Shown piece after piece: positions 1-9,867 of a stretch of 64,000 nucleotides of DNA. The position numbers were made by a program, and so were the translations under genes. The notes beneath the pieces are model-generated. The model was not told where the DNA came from, did not search any database, and was given only the letters and a program-made list of their open reading frames with translations. Positions within the stretch are counted from its first letter, which is position 1. Every line of letters begins with the position of its first letter. The stretch is taken from contig CM054116.1 of the NCBI GenBank assembly GCA_028673005.1, positions 101,162,207 to 101,226,206 on the forward strand, written 5' to 3'. Source of the DNA: Tanypteryx hageni. Lineage: Eukaryota; Arthropoda; Insecta; Odonata; Petaluridae.

Positions 1-520
1 TATCGGGAAATTTATAAAGAAAAGAAAAGGCTCTCTTGGAAGCAAAACACTATCACAGATTTTCTACAGAAAGCACAGATTTTCTACAGAAAGGTACTGC
101 GACTAGTTCTGCTTCTAACCAACAAAAAATGAGTGCGGCGCAGCCTTTAACAAGTGCTGGACCATTGAGGGTGGACTGTGCGATGAAACATTCAACGAGT
201 GCAGCATATTTAGACATTAAGGAGGATGATGATTAAACAAGTTTTAAATATGTATGTATTACTGTACCTACAACATATATTTCTTTGCTATGTTTTCATT
301 TTGTATTATAAATAAATCATTGCTTATATGTATGTACATTAGTTATTGTTTTATTATCCTTTATTTAACATTATTAAGGTCTTCAATGGGAAAAATTAAT
401 TGTCAGGAACAGAAGACATGTTTATTACATTGCGTCTATGGGAAATGAGTTCTCACGTTACGAATTCCCACTTTACGAAAGAGGGATCGGAACGAATTAA
501 TTCGTAAAGGCGGGAACTAC

Positions 521-523
<3 letters not shown>
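1..523 (+). mobile_element. Tigger/pogo-like DNA transposon, 3' end
   Basis: The right end of a TcMar-Tigger type element appears to occupy the start of the window. It holds a transposase C-terminal tail (next entry), an AT-rich 3' UTR with an AATAAA at about 310, and a terminal block at 439-523. Read inward on the minus strand, that block starts CAGGTAGTTCCCGCC and contains TTACGAAT/AATTCGTAA type inverted segments, which is the look of Tigger terminal repeats. The end abuts TA inside a (TA)n microsatellite, as expected for a family that duplicates TA. The left part lies outside the window. The family assignment is from motif memory only. Confidence 0.5.
18..236 (+). pseudogene. Tigger-like transposase C-terminal tail (partial)
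   Basis: This is an open frame after the stop at 15-17 that ends at TAA 234-236, with no ATG near its start. The translation is Ser/Thr/Pro-rich and ends in STSAAYLDIKEDDD, like the disordered acidic tails of Tigger/jerky-type transposases. No catalytic DDE region is visible, because it would lie to the left of the window. A 20 bp unit around CACAGATTTTCTACAGAAA is repeated in tandem at about 52-95, so the tail carries a small internal duplication. It could also be a chance frame; the support is its position just upstream of a Tigger-like terminal repeat. Confidence 0.35.

Positions 524-596
<73 letters not shown>
521..596. repeat. (TA)n microsatellite
   Basis: About 37 nearly uninterrupted TA units follow the Tigger end directly. 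Minus-strand reading frames through it (Ile-Tyr runs) are artefacts. Confidence 0.97.
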
Positions 597-599
<3 letters not shown>

Positions 600-1229
600 C
601 ACCCTTACTCTATTTCCTTCCTCTCCTCTTCTAAACGCCGGATTTTCCCAATGAAAAACTGCCCTTCTTTTTATTCTGCTCGTCGCCAATTTTGATGCGG
701 GTCACTGGTCGTCTTTTTTATCTTCAACGGAGATGCCTAAAAGTCCATTGTCGTCCATTTCGTCGACTGAAAGCAACTGAGCAGTAGAGGATGGTTCATA
801 ATCGATTGCGCGATCTCGATTAAAAAGGGTGGGTCGATGCTTCTATCGAGGAAATGGAAAAAAATTAGATGCGGTAAAGGTTACGTCCGCCGTTCGTCGC
901 ATTTCTCCCGGTAAAGAAAAATAGAGGGAATTCGACGTGGACGGAAATATTCCGATACGAACTTCGATTCCTAAGCGAGCACTCGTTTTATTACCGAATA
1001 AAAGTAACATGAGGGAGTATCGCCGCGAAATAAAAAAAATCTGGACCCTAGTATACGTGATGAGATTTGGCCCGTCGTGTCCCTCGGGAAACCTGCACCG
1101 CTTGACGTTTGCTAGAATTTATTTTTCGCGCTAAGATTAGGATGACGATTCCTTGGTGTTGAAATATCATAAAAATAGAGAGGAAGGAAACTGAAGCAAA
1201 AGAAGGAGGGTAAATGAAGAATTACGTGA
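597..1229. other. unassigned DNA
   Basis: I see no gene, RNA or repeat that I can name here. The base composition is more balanced and CpG-containing than in the flanks, so this may be host sequence. Confidence 0.5.
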
Positions 1230-1510
1230 ATTAGGGAGTTGCGGCTATAGCGTTTGCCTTCTACGAAGTGGTCCAGGGTTAAAATCCAGCCGAGGTCGGA
1301 TTTTTCAACCTGGGATCGTCCCGTCTCCTACTTTTGTGTTAGAGGAGACCGCGCAAGTCAGCTCTCCGTCCTTTGGAAGGGACGTAAAGCAGTTGGCCAC
1401 CTTGGTGCTCTTTGTTAAGAGTAGGCTAATGCCGGCTCCGGGTCTCCCTCCTCCCTTGAGAGTGTGTTCGATGTGGAAGGAGTAATGGCTATACTATTCC
1501 AAGTAGCTGA
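1230..1510 (+). mobile_element. tRNA-derived SINE
   Basis: The segment starts with a tRNA-like head (TAGCGTTTGCCTTCTACG) and has a B-box-like GGGTTAAAATCC at about 1277-1288. A non-tRNA body follows, with GGAGACCG and GTAGGCTAATGCC motifs. That order is typical of arthropod tRNA-SINEs. The heptamer GGCTATA occurs at 1243-1249 and 1497-1503 and may be a target-site duplication, though the first copy overlaps the tRNA-like head, so the exact ends are uncertain. No poly-A or simple tail is obvious. Confidence 0.6.
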
Positions 1511-2215
1511 TTTTCCAGAAAAAACAAACAAGCAAATTGCGTGAATTGAAAAATCGCCAAACTAAACTAGCAAAAGTGGTGAGGATTTTTGCGGTGCGTC
1601 CATAGCAAAAATATCACGAGTTAACAACTCACTGGTCATTGGTTTCACGTAGAAGAAAAAATTGAAATAATTCAAAGGAATCCATTGTGAGCACAGGTTT
1701 AATAGCGGCGTACCAGTGGTAACTTATTATCTTGGTAATATAGCTATATTGTAGACTTGAGACAATAATGAGAAAAGAATTGCTACGAGTAAAAATGTGC
1801 ACACTAAATACACGCAATATTTAGTGCGGCGAGAAAAAACTTCGTGTCTTTCCGCCGCAATAATTAATCATTATGAATGGATTCGAAGTTTTTATTCTTC
1901 TCCAATAGAAAACGATTTTCAATAAATTAATCCTTAGATTATAGATCAAAATTTATACTTTAAATCCTATTACTAATTAAGTTAAAAAGACCAGCAATTG
2001 TCTCAAAGTGAAAAAGAAACAACATGGCTGTAATAATACATATAATATATTGTAAAGTTTGCGTTAATCATAATTATAAAAATACGTCTATCTCGTTTCA
2101 TCATTCCTTTGTCTCTGTCGCTAAATTTTCGATTTTAATTTCTCTCATTTAAAATAATTGCTGCCTCAAATATCCAACCTCGTGGAGATAATACAAAACC
2201 CATCATACATGGCCC
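1511..2215. other. unassigned AT-rich DNA
   Basis: I found no recognisable coding region, RNA gene or repeat boundary in this AT-rich stretch. Confidence 0.5.
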
Positions 2216-2850
2216 GATGAACAGGGTAAATAAGAGTGGCATTAAATTACATGCAGGCTTTCTCTCCATATCCTTTTCTTTTCCTCCCTCTCCTTCCACT
2301 TCGTCTATTTCCCTTCTCCCGGTGAATCCAATCCTGCACAACTTTCCCTTTCTCTCTCTCCTCCTCTATCTTTCACCCACCAAGCCCTCTCCTAATCCTT
2401 TCCTTCCTTCTCCGCGACTGTTTGCGCCTATTATATTTCCATTCTTGCCCTTCTTTCCTCTATCTCTCTTTCAACCTCCACCCATCCCATCCCCACCAAT
2501 CATTAAATGTCAAGCTCCTTTTTCTACTTATTTCCCGTCTCTTAGACTTCACCTTCTCTACTCCCCACTCCCTCTCTCGCAATCTCTTCTTTCAATTGCT
2601 CCACCTCTTATCTTCTCGTTCCCTACTTCTCATCTTCCTTCTTCCATATCCATAAATCCGAGAGGTTTCTTTTCTTATCTCCTCCCTTTCATTCTTCTCT
2701 ATCTATCTCATCCTCCCCCCAGTCCCTTCTTTTCCGCCATACCACTCCCTTCCCATCTTCTCCTCCCCTCGAGCGTTCCATTGAACTCCGTTTTTCCTCC
2801 TCCGCTTATGTATCCTTCCTCCCTTTCTCTCGCTCGCGTCCTACGCAGCC
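2216..2850 (+). repeat. polypyrimidine tract
   Basis: The top strand is dominated by C and T for about 600 bp with no fixed repeat unit. A 273-codon frame starting at 2217 translates to Ser/Pro/Leu/Phe-rich low-complexity sequence; it is a composition effect and not a gene. Confidence 0.85.
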
Positions 2851-3470
2851 AAAATAATGAGTCCGAAGCAAATTTTTCTAAACTACTCTTCGAAACAAGC
2901 CGTAGTGAAAGGGATGTCTCGAAGAAAATGGTATTTCTACGTCTCGTAGGGACAAGAATGCTACGGTTACAGAAAGTTCCAGGTTTGGTAAGAGCCACGC
3001 GGTCGTCAGGGTATGTCCTAGCCATTACTGCTCTGTGATTCGGTTTAGGTTCGAGTTTGCTTAAGTCGGGGCTCCAGAAATCCACTCGCACATTCGCCAC
3101 GGGCGAGTTAAAGAGGGACTGTGCCGAATAGATATTTAGTCTAACACACCAAGAAATGAATAATGGGCTAGTGGATCCTGTAAAGTGACGAGTAGGTTTT
3201 AGTTGTTTTTTTAACCATGGCGCAAATATATTCTGATACGCAGCGGGATTGCGGTAAATAGTGAAAATAATGAAAGAGTAGGTTGTTAAAATGGTTTAAC
3301 GTACTGCAGACGAACAATTACAGATTATTACTGCTTTGTAGTAACGTGATCAGTGTATATTTACCGATGGTAAATTAAATATTTTAGATTCCTATACCAA
3401 TGATGACGGCAGATTTGTAGCGGAAATACACATATGGTATTCTCAATCTTTTTTGCGTCTATCAGTGAGG
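2851..3470. other. unassigned DNA
   Basis: No gene or repeat is recognised in this stretch. Confidence 0.5.
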
Positions 3471-3700
3471 CATGTTTTAGCCTACTTTCCAGAACGGAAA
3501 TAGGCTTAAAGGTTCGTCGTTGTGTCTGTCTGTCCGTCCGTCCGTCCCTATTAACTTTTGAACCAATACACCGATTTTCATGACACTTGATAGAAATCTC
3601 ATGCTACCAAGGCCGAGCTCCCAAGGATAGTTTTTGTTGCGAATATTGAAGTCCTGGGTTCGATTACAGGTACTATCCTTCCCATTTCATTTACATGGGA
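3471..3700 (+). mobile_element. terminal-hairpin repeat, copy H1
   Basis: It opens with a hairpin at 3475-3511: TTTTAGCCTACTTTCC pairs with GGAAATAGGCTTAAA across the loop AGAAC. A GTCTGTCTGTCCGTCCGTCC run follows at about 3524-3546, then the phrase 'TTTGAACCAATACACCGATT'. The same layout (end hairpin, short spacer, GTCC/GTCT tetranucleotides, conserved text) recurs at 11.3, 12.3, 13.2 and 29.5 kb. The element type is not established; non-autonomous Helitron/Helentron-like elements are the closest known match in design. Confidence 0.5.
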
Positions 3701-4640
3701 AATCTGAAATCCATCGTGAAGGGTAATTTTCTCTTGCTCATTAAAATATCTTAAGAGTTGTAATATCGGAGCGGGATTTGTACTATTCTGTGAGGAAAGG
3801 AATGGAAATTCCAATTTTTAGCGTAGAATTTTGCTTATCGATAGTATTTCTTAGAATATCGCGTAAATACTGGCATTTTTGTAGTTTTTATCACTCATTA
3901 CGAGAGTGTTACCATAGTAACCACTATTGTTGGACTCGGATTCGGTATAGTCAAATACATACACGCGTTATTTTTGCCGCACAAATACGCGTGATCAATT
4001 TAATATTTCGTTCGAATGTATTTGTAATATTTTATAACACTAATTTTAAGCCTATTAAAGCCAATATAAGTTTTTAATAAATGATTAAATGGAAAGTAGG
4101 CATCATAAGTTTCGTTTGGATCATCTTGTTACGTCTATTAATGACTCGTATCTGTGCGTGAGCGAATGGGATTCTTTAGAGTTCCGATCGTCGACGAGGA
4201 GATATGTCGAAGGTTTTGTTTCCGGGACACGAAACCGACGGAGCCTTTGCCCCAATGTCAACGGAGGGCGTCGGAATGAGAGGAAGGGGAGAGACAGAAG
4301 AGAGGAGAGAGGAAAGAGGAAAAAATAACTTTCCAGAACTACTTAGGCGACAAGGGAGAAGCTCCGGAGGACGTAAACGGTAGATTCCCTTCAAAATATT
4401 TTCTTTCAATAAACACACACAAAGAATTCGGGCAATGACCACTTTATCGATTCGCTTCCTTCACCACGCCCCTCAAATCGTCCTCGGCGAGAGAAGAGAG
4501 GGCCCACGTCATAACTCACCGCTCCAGAATCTTTCATCGTCCTCCCTCTCTTCTTTTTCAGCTCTTTAGACGGTCCCGATTCTTTTTCCTCTCTCTTATT
4601 ATCTCTCTCCACCTTTATTTCTCCCTCTTTCACTCTTCAA
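3701..4640. other. unassigned DNA
   Basis: No gene is recognised. The right part, from about 4450, becomes pyrimidine-rich on the top strand. Short frames on either strand look non-coding. Confidence 0.5.
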
Positions 4641-5085
4641 TAGTCTCTATTAACATTCAACCTTGTTAGAAAGGTGGCTTAGGGTAAATGCCGTCGTATA
4701 CAGTGTTCGCGGGTTCCAATACCAAGCAGGGCAAGGACTTTTGTGATTTCCGAGTTAGGCGCATTAATAGAGTCGATAGTCTAAATCTCCATTTCTGTCT
4801 CACCTTCTCTATTTCTATTACCATAATCTCTCTCTCTCTGTCTCTCTCTCTGCAGCTCGTTCTTCCTCTATACCTCATACTCTCAGATCTTCTTTCTTTC
4901 AATCTACTACATATCCTCACTATTTGCTTACAACGTATGCTACTATTGACTACTAGTGTATTGCCCGTCATATGACAGATAAATAATAATATTCCCCCCC
5001 TCCCTATCGCCGTCCCTCTCTCCCTCTGTCTCCCTCCCTTCCTCTCTCTTTTTATTATATGCATTTTGTTATCCTCTGTATCTTT
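4641..5085 (+). repeat. pyrimidine-rich low-complexity DNA
   Basis: CT-rich sequence lies next to the 3' tail of LINE-A copy 1. At 4957-4979 it contains GTGTATTGCCCGTCATATGAC, and this motif recurs at 38406-38427, there also followed by AATAATATTCC and CCCTCC runs. It is therefore part of some dispersed repeat that I cannot name. Confidence 0.5.
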
Positions 5086-5109
5086 ATCATCATCATCATC
5101 ATAGGTAGT

Positions 5110-5123
5110 CTGTCCGTAGACAG
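5110..5123 (-). other. LINE-A 3' UTR hairpin with UACG loop
   Basis: In element orientation the sequence is CTGTC-TACG-GACAG: a 5 bp stem closed by C-G over a UACG loop, a member of the very stable UNCG tetraloop class. It sits between the RT stop codon and the (ATG)n tail. The same 14 nt are present in copy 2 at 48034-48047. It is likely part of the RNA end recognised by the element's own RT (inference). Confidence 0.65.
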
Positions 5124-5131
5124 GTCCGTGA

Positions 5132-7057
5132 TTATTCATGGTTAAACCTGGTTCTCCATATACTCCTATTTTCCGCTGTCCTCTTCATATCTTGATAACT
5201 CTCTTTCCCTTTCAAATCGTCTATCAGCTGATACCTTTTCCTACCTCTTTCCCTTTTCCCATCTAGTTTTCCTTCTAACACATCTTTAATCATACTCTCT
5301 CTCCTCATGTAATGTCCAACCCAGTTAGCCTTCCTCTTTCTGATAGTCTGTATAATCATTCGCTTCTCTCCTATTCTTCGTAGCACTTCATCGTTTTTCA
5401 TCCTATCTGTCCATTTTATCTTCAGCATTCTCCTCCAAGTCCACATTTCAAAGCTTTCCAAGTATTTGATGTCATTTTTCCTTAGCGTCCATGTTTCTGC
5501 CCCATACAATGCTATACTCCATACGTAGCATTTTATCAACTTCTTGCGGATATCTTCCCTTATATTCCCTGTAAGTAGTTGTTTCTTTCTCCTGAAAGCC
5601 GCTTTTGCTTTTCCTATTCTAGTTTTGATCTCATCCGTACATTTTGCCTCTCGTGTTATGATACTTCCAAGGTATTTATATTCTGAAACTTGTTCTAATG
5701 GCTTTCCCCCAATAGTTATGTTCAGATTCTCTTCTTTACCCGATATTCGAATGACCTTGGATTTTTCTGTATTTATTTCCATACCGTATTTTCTACCTGT
5801 TATCACTAGTCTATTTATCATTTTTTGTAGTTCCTCTTCCTTTCTTGCTAGAAGTACTTGATCATCTGCGTATTTTACTGTTCTTATAATCCTTCCTCCA
5901 ATTTTGAAATCCCCTGTGCCTTCTAAAGCTTCTTGCATTAGACTTTCTCCATATATATTGAATAGGGTTGGCGATAGGCAGCAGCCTTGTCTTACTCCTC
6001 TACCGATATTTATTCCGCAGGTGTCCACATTCTCAAACCTAACCTTTACAACTTGATTCTCATATAGATTCCTAATCAATCTCCTGTCTTTCCAGTCTAC
6101 ACCTATATCCTTTAATATCTTCATCAACTTTACCCAATTTACTCTATCAAAGGCCTTCTGCCAGTCTACGAAACATGCGCAGATATCTTGACTGTATTCT
6201 ATTGCCCTTTCTGATATGATTCTAACTACTCCTATAGCATCTCTAGTTCCTCGTCCTTTTCTGAAACCGAATTGATCTTCCCCTATTATTTCTTCTGCCT
6301 TTTTCTCCAGCCTTTTATTAAGAATCCTCGTGATGATCTTCGATGTGTGTGACAGAAGGCTTATAGTTCTGTAATCTTTACACTGCATTGCCTTTGGCTT
6401 CTTCTTTAGAGGGATCATTGTTACTTCTAGGAAATCCTGAGGCCACTCTCCCGTGTCGTAAATCTTATTAATTAATTTCGTGATCGCTTTTAGTCCTTCT
6501 GATCCTATGACTTTAAGTATCTCAGCCGGTATTCCATCGCTGCCCGTGGCTTTCCCCTTCTTTAGTTCCACTATCGCCTTTTCTACTTCGCTCTCCATAA
6601 TACTTGGTCCTAAGTTGTCTTCTTCAATGTTTTTCTCATTTTCCAGTTCTATTTTCCCCTCTCCTGCCTGTTTGCCGTATAATTCCTTAATGTATTCTTC
6701 CCATACCTGTGCTACATCCTTTGTTTCTGAGACTATCTTCCCATCCGTATTCATAATTCCTTTACCACAAATTCCATTAGACTTCTTATCTTCTAATTCC
6801 AGTGCCCTAGCGTACATCATATCGTACCGTCCTAACTTCTCCATTTGTTCTATTTCATCACATTTTCCTTTTATCCAGTTTTCTCTAGCTTTATCTGTTA
6901 CCCTTCTCAACTCATTGTTTATACGCCTATAGTTGGCTCTACCTTCTTCACTGTTAACATTTTTCCATTTTCGTCTCTCATCCATTTTCTCCAGCATTTC
7001 CTTCGTGATCCATGGTTTTCTGATTTTCTTCTCTTGTTTTCCAATCTCTTTATCCAA
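5132..7057 (-). CDS. LINE-A reverse transcriptase (ORF2, partial)
   Basis: This intact frame of 641 residues encodes the reverse transcriptase of a non-LTR retrotransposon, which copies its RNA at a nicked chromosomal target. Residues about 160-180 carry GKATGSDGIPAEIL, 228-236 KDYRTISLL, 296-307 FVDWQKAFDRVN (motif A Asp), 354-366 GVRQGCCLSPTLF (motif B), and 396-399 YADD (motif C catalytic Asp pair). The C-terminal region has WTLRKNDIKYLESFEMW and WVGHYMRRE followed by a basic RGRKR segment, as in RTE- and CR1-like LINE proteins. The frame starts with a non-ATG codon and runs open into (TA)n, so the true N-terminus and endonuclease are lost. All catalytic residues are intact. The clade is uncertain. 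Confidence 0.9.
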   Translation of the reverse strand: MDKEIGKQEKKIRKPWITKEMLEKMDERRKWKNVNSEEGRANYRRINNELRRVTDKARENWIKGKCDEIEQMEKLGRYDMMYARALELEDKKSNGICGKGIMNTDGKIVSETKDVAQVWEEYIKELYGKQAGEGKIELENEKNIEEDNLGPSIMESEVEKAIVELKKGKATGSDGIPAEILKVIGSEGLKAITKLINKIYDTGEWPQDFLEVTMIPLKKKPKAMQCKDYRTISLLSHTSKIITRILNKRLEKKAEEIIGEDQFGFRKGRGTRDAIGVVRIISERAIEYSQDICACFVDWQKAFDRVNWVKLMKILKDIGVDWKDRRLIRNLYENQVVKVRFENVDTCGINIGRGVRQGCCLSPTLFNIYGESLMQEALEGTGDFKIGGRIIRTVKYADDQVLLARKEEELQKMINRLVITGRKYGMEINTEKSKVIRISGKEENLNITIGGKPLEQVSEYKYLGSIITREAKCTDEIKTRIGKAKAAFRRKKQLLTGNIREDIRKKLIKCYVWSIALYGAETWTLRKNDIKYLESFEMWTWRRMLKIKWTDRMKNDEVLRRIGEKRMIIQTIRKRKANWVGHYMRRESMIKDVLEGKLDGKRERGRKRYQLIDDLKGKESYQDMKRTAENRSIWRTRFNHE

Positions 7058-7078
7058 GGTATCCTTGATATCTTTATC

Positions 7079-7705
7079 ATATATATATATATTTCGTGTA
7101 TATGTATCTGTATTTCATGTATATACATGTTACTTGAATGTCTTTATTTGTATATTTGTTACGGTGTACAGCGATGCTGTATTTACGATGTTTCCTACTG
7201 TACTTACTGTTTTCTATATTTTGTTGTATTTCCCATGTATAATTTTATGTATAATTAGTGTATTTTTATCTATATTTTATGTCTATTTATCTATATTTCA
7301 TGTGTATATTACCTGAATGTCTTTATATGTATAATTGTGACGGTATACATCGAGGCTGTATTTACGATGTTTCCTACTGTACTTACTGTTTTCTATATTT
7401 TGTTGTAGTTTTCCATTGTGATACATACACTATGTAGGATTTTTGCAGGTTTTTCACACCGCCCTTCTCTGTGAGTGTTTTCCTGCGTGGGTATTACTAG
7501 GAAGAAAAAATCTGTTTTTACCTTGGTTTTCCCCAGAAACTTAAACCTGTCTTCACTTATATCTTTTTGTTTTGCATATTTTATTGACTCTTCAATGTAA
7601 TACATTAATTTTTAATATTCATGATATTGATGAAGGTTTAAATGTAAGAATGGACAATATGGTCCAAATTTCGCCCGAATAAAGACGATTATCTATCTAT
7701 CTATC
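7079..7705 (+). mobile_element. LINE-B 3' end, copy A
   Basis: This is 3' UTR only, starting at (TA)n. It contains a unit with GCTGTATTTACGATGTTTCC twice (7172 and 7353, about 180 bp apart), so the UTR is internally duplicated. Next come a bulged stem at 7445-7486 (GCAGG...CCTGC), a terminal stem-loop TGGAC...GTCCA at 7650-7665, AATAAAG, and a (TATC)n tail. The same order is found at 11.5, 14.2, 40.0 kb and, in part, 39.4 and 53.0 kb, so the copies define one LINE family with tetranucleotide tails. Confidence 0.75.
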
Positions 7706-7920
7706 TTTTCTTCCCTCTCTCCCTCCCTCTCTCTTTCTCTCTTTTCTCCCACCTCCCCCCTCTCTCATTCTCTCCTGTCCCAATCCATAGCTCTCCCTCT
7801 TTTTCTCCGTCTTCCTCGTTATATCTTTCCTCCCGTCCTTTTCCAATTCTATACCTCCCTTACTCTCCATGTACCTTCCATTCTACATCCCTTCCTTTCT
7901 ATCTCCCTCCCCACACCCCC
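7706..7920 (+). repeat. polypyrimidine tract after LINE-B tail
   Basis: CT-rich sequence continues from the (TATC)n tail. Its right part is shared with the 40.3-40.5 kb region and belongs to the 0.77 kb repeat. Confidence 0.8.
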
Positions 7921-8506
7921 TCTATCTTACTCTGGATCTATATAGTCGTTTATATAAGCAATAGAATCCAAACTAAATCCCAGTCCCATTACGATTACGT
8001 AATTTATCAAAAAATCCTACGATATTTAAGGCAATCGATTCACTCGTATATATTACACATATGAGGGTTGACACAACAATTGATTCTCGAAATTTAACAA
8101 TGATGTGGTCGGCAAGGCAAAATCCCGTTTAAAAACCGACATTTTCCCAAAATATGTGATTTAAATGTTTAATATGAGAGATTTGAAGTGCTAGGCGAAA
8201 CAGATGAATAGAATAAGAAACTTCATTAATCTTCTTAAAACCGTTTAAATTCAAAGATTGTACGTCAATTTTTTCTAATTTTTATTTCCAAAATAATGAA
8301 AGCCTGCAATTTAATAAGTCGATGTTTGTGTGTTATCTTACGGGAAACGGAAATCACCTCTCTGGAGTCAAACCCGGTTTTTTTTCGTATTTATTTTCGT
8401 CATTTAATTTTGATATCAACCTTCCACTTAATCGGAAAATTTGTTAAAACGCGTTTAAAAGAGCCATCGATGACGTCGGCGTTACACACAAACCACATCA
8501 TCTAGG
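7737..8506 (+). repeat. 0.77 kb dispersed repeat, copy 1
   Basis: This segment is collinear with 40336-41089, with long identical runs such as AGTCGTTTATATAAGCAATA and GATGTGGTCGGCAAGGCAAA. A shorter, more diverged copy lies at 13060-13200. It encodes nothing recognisable. Both long copies begin just after a LINE-B tail and end at CATCTAGG. The class is unknown. Confidence 0.8.
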
Positions 8507-8521
8507 CTTTTATTATAATAA

Positions 8522-8562
8522 CTAGTGGCCTGTTGCAGAAATTGCTGCAATTTGAGCAACAG
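8522..8562 (-). other. Helitron 3' terminal hairpin and CTAG end
   Basis: On the top strand CTGTTGC (8530-8536) and GCAACAG (8556-8562) are complementary, and inside them AAATTG pairs with CAATTT. In element orientation the hairpin is followed by GCCACTAG. A hairpin a few bases before CTRR is the known termination structure of Helitrons. Confidence 0.7.
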
Positions 8563-8743
8563 AAAAATTGATTATTGTTTATTGTATGTTTTATTGAAGA
8601 AAGTTGCTAGTTTATTAAATGTTTTTACAGAAAGTTGCTAATTAGGTAAGCATAGGATTTACGACATATACGATTCGTAGGAACCTGTACAAAATGAGGA
8701 ATTGAAAAGGTAACAGAAATGTGAAGTTGGGAAGAAATAGCAA

Positions 8744-9852
8744 TCAACATAAAACCTCTTTGTACACAAAGTTCTTAGTGTAGACAGAGTCGTCGTTTCC
8801 TATTTTACCTTGGTGGCTTGTTTCGAGGATTTGCAATTTTACATCGGCGGCTGCCTTTGCCCGACTGAATGCCACGTACAGCTGCTAGTGGCTAAATACG
8901 CATTTCAAAAAGAAAATCTCAATCTTTTCAAATGTTTGCCCTTGTGCCTTGTTAGTTGTCATCGTGAAGGACAACCTGATAGGAAATTGAGTCCGAATCA
9001 GGCGGAAGGGCATAATGGCATCCGTTGAAATCAATTTGATTCTGGGCAGGAATATTGTCTGACCTTTACCCGGACCGGTGATTAGTTCCAACATAAGCGC
9101 TCAGTCCATCATTCCCCGCATAATCATTCAGACACCATTCACCAACCCTGAACCTAATTTCATATTGCGGATAAGCATAACAACCGAGCCTAACTAAGTT
9201 TCAGTTTATGAGGGGGCAATCCGGACGGCGTAATGGAGTTCAAATATTCCAACAGAATGATCAGTCTGAAAAATGAAGAGAACAACACGTAACTTATAAA
9301 TTGTATTTTAGAAGGGCAGGTTTAAACTACGACTTGGAGTTAGTTAATGGTATTTAAACTATGCGAGGAAAGGTTGAACGTACTCATCCTGGTCGTTGTC
9401 TGTTTGTATGAGATCCATGCTGCAATATTCCCTATGCTCTTCTTGGAGCAAATCCAGAACTTCTGCATTCAATCTTCGCAGTCTTCATTGAGGGGACAGA
9501 CAATCGCGCGAGTTGAGTATTCGCCAGCTCAATTACCCATTTCGATGGAATCACCGAATGCATGGTGAACAACAGAACTGGTAGAAATGTACTCGTTAGG
9601 AATTTTGAGAATGTCCTCGCCGATTTCACTTTGGAGTTCACCGTTACCCAAACCCAAATGACCGCACCGTTCCCCTGGCACGCATATTTTTTGTCAAGTG
9701 TAAAATTCGTATGGTGCTCCACAGTCGACTCCTTTGTATCGAAGGCTCAATGATTTGAACTCTTCCAGCATGAGGTGCTACCGGCAAAACCTGTCTGAAG
9801 TCACCACTGAAAGCAATCACCTCTCCACCCATTGGCCGGATTTGACATAAAA
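8744..9852 (-). pseudogene. Helitron Pif1-like helicase, C-terminal half, broken
   Basis: Minus-strand fragments in several frames together match the last third of a Helitron helicase, the SF1B DNA helicase joined to the Rep nuclease in intact elements. The first fragment (about 9832 leftward) has GGEVIAFSGDFRQVLPV, helicase motifs II-III, and LTKNMRA. The middle has LGNGEL, EIGEDILKIP and RAIVCPLNEDC. The last fragment (9094 leftward) has ITGPGKGQTIFLPRI and FTMTTNKAQGQTF, then QLYVAFSRAKAAADVKLQ to a stop at 8744. Frameshifts separate these pieces, and the Gly codon of the HGQLYVA motif is a TAG stop. It is non-functional. Upstream helicase motif I and the Rep domain are not present; the frame stops where the 180 bp repeats begin. 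Confidence 0.85.
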
Positions 9853-9867
9853 AGATTTTTTTATGAC

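Larger units (their letters stand above)
5086..7078 (-). mobile_element. LINE-A copy 1 (non-LTR retrotransposon, 5' truncated)
   Basis: This minus-strand element begins at a short (TA)n at 7078-7092 and ends in a trinucleotide tail, read (ATG)n in element orientation, at 5086-5102. Between the stop codon of the RT ORF and the tail is a short 3' UTR of about 30 nt with a compact hairpin (5110-5123). The apurinic-type endonuclease domain expected upstream of RT is missing, so the copy is 5' truncated. It is nearly identical to copy 2 at 47.0-48.1 kb where they overlap, which implies recent activity of the family. Confidence 0.9.

Noticed and set aside
2217..3038. 273-codon plus-strand ORF
   Set aside because: It reads through a polypyrimidine tract; the Ser/Pro/Leu composition and overlapping open frames show it is compositional.
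5544..6932. Plus-strand ORFs at 5544-5861 and 6480-6932
   Set aside because: They are antisense shadows of the intact LINE-A reverse transcriptase.
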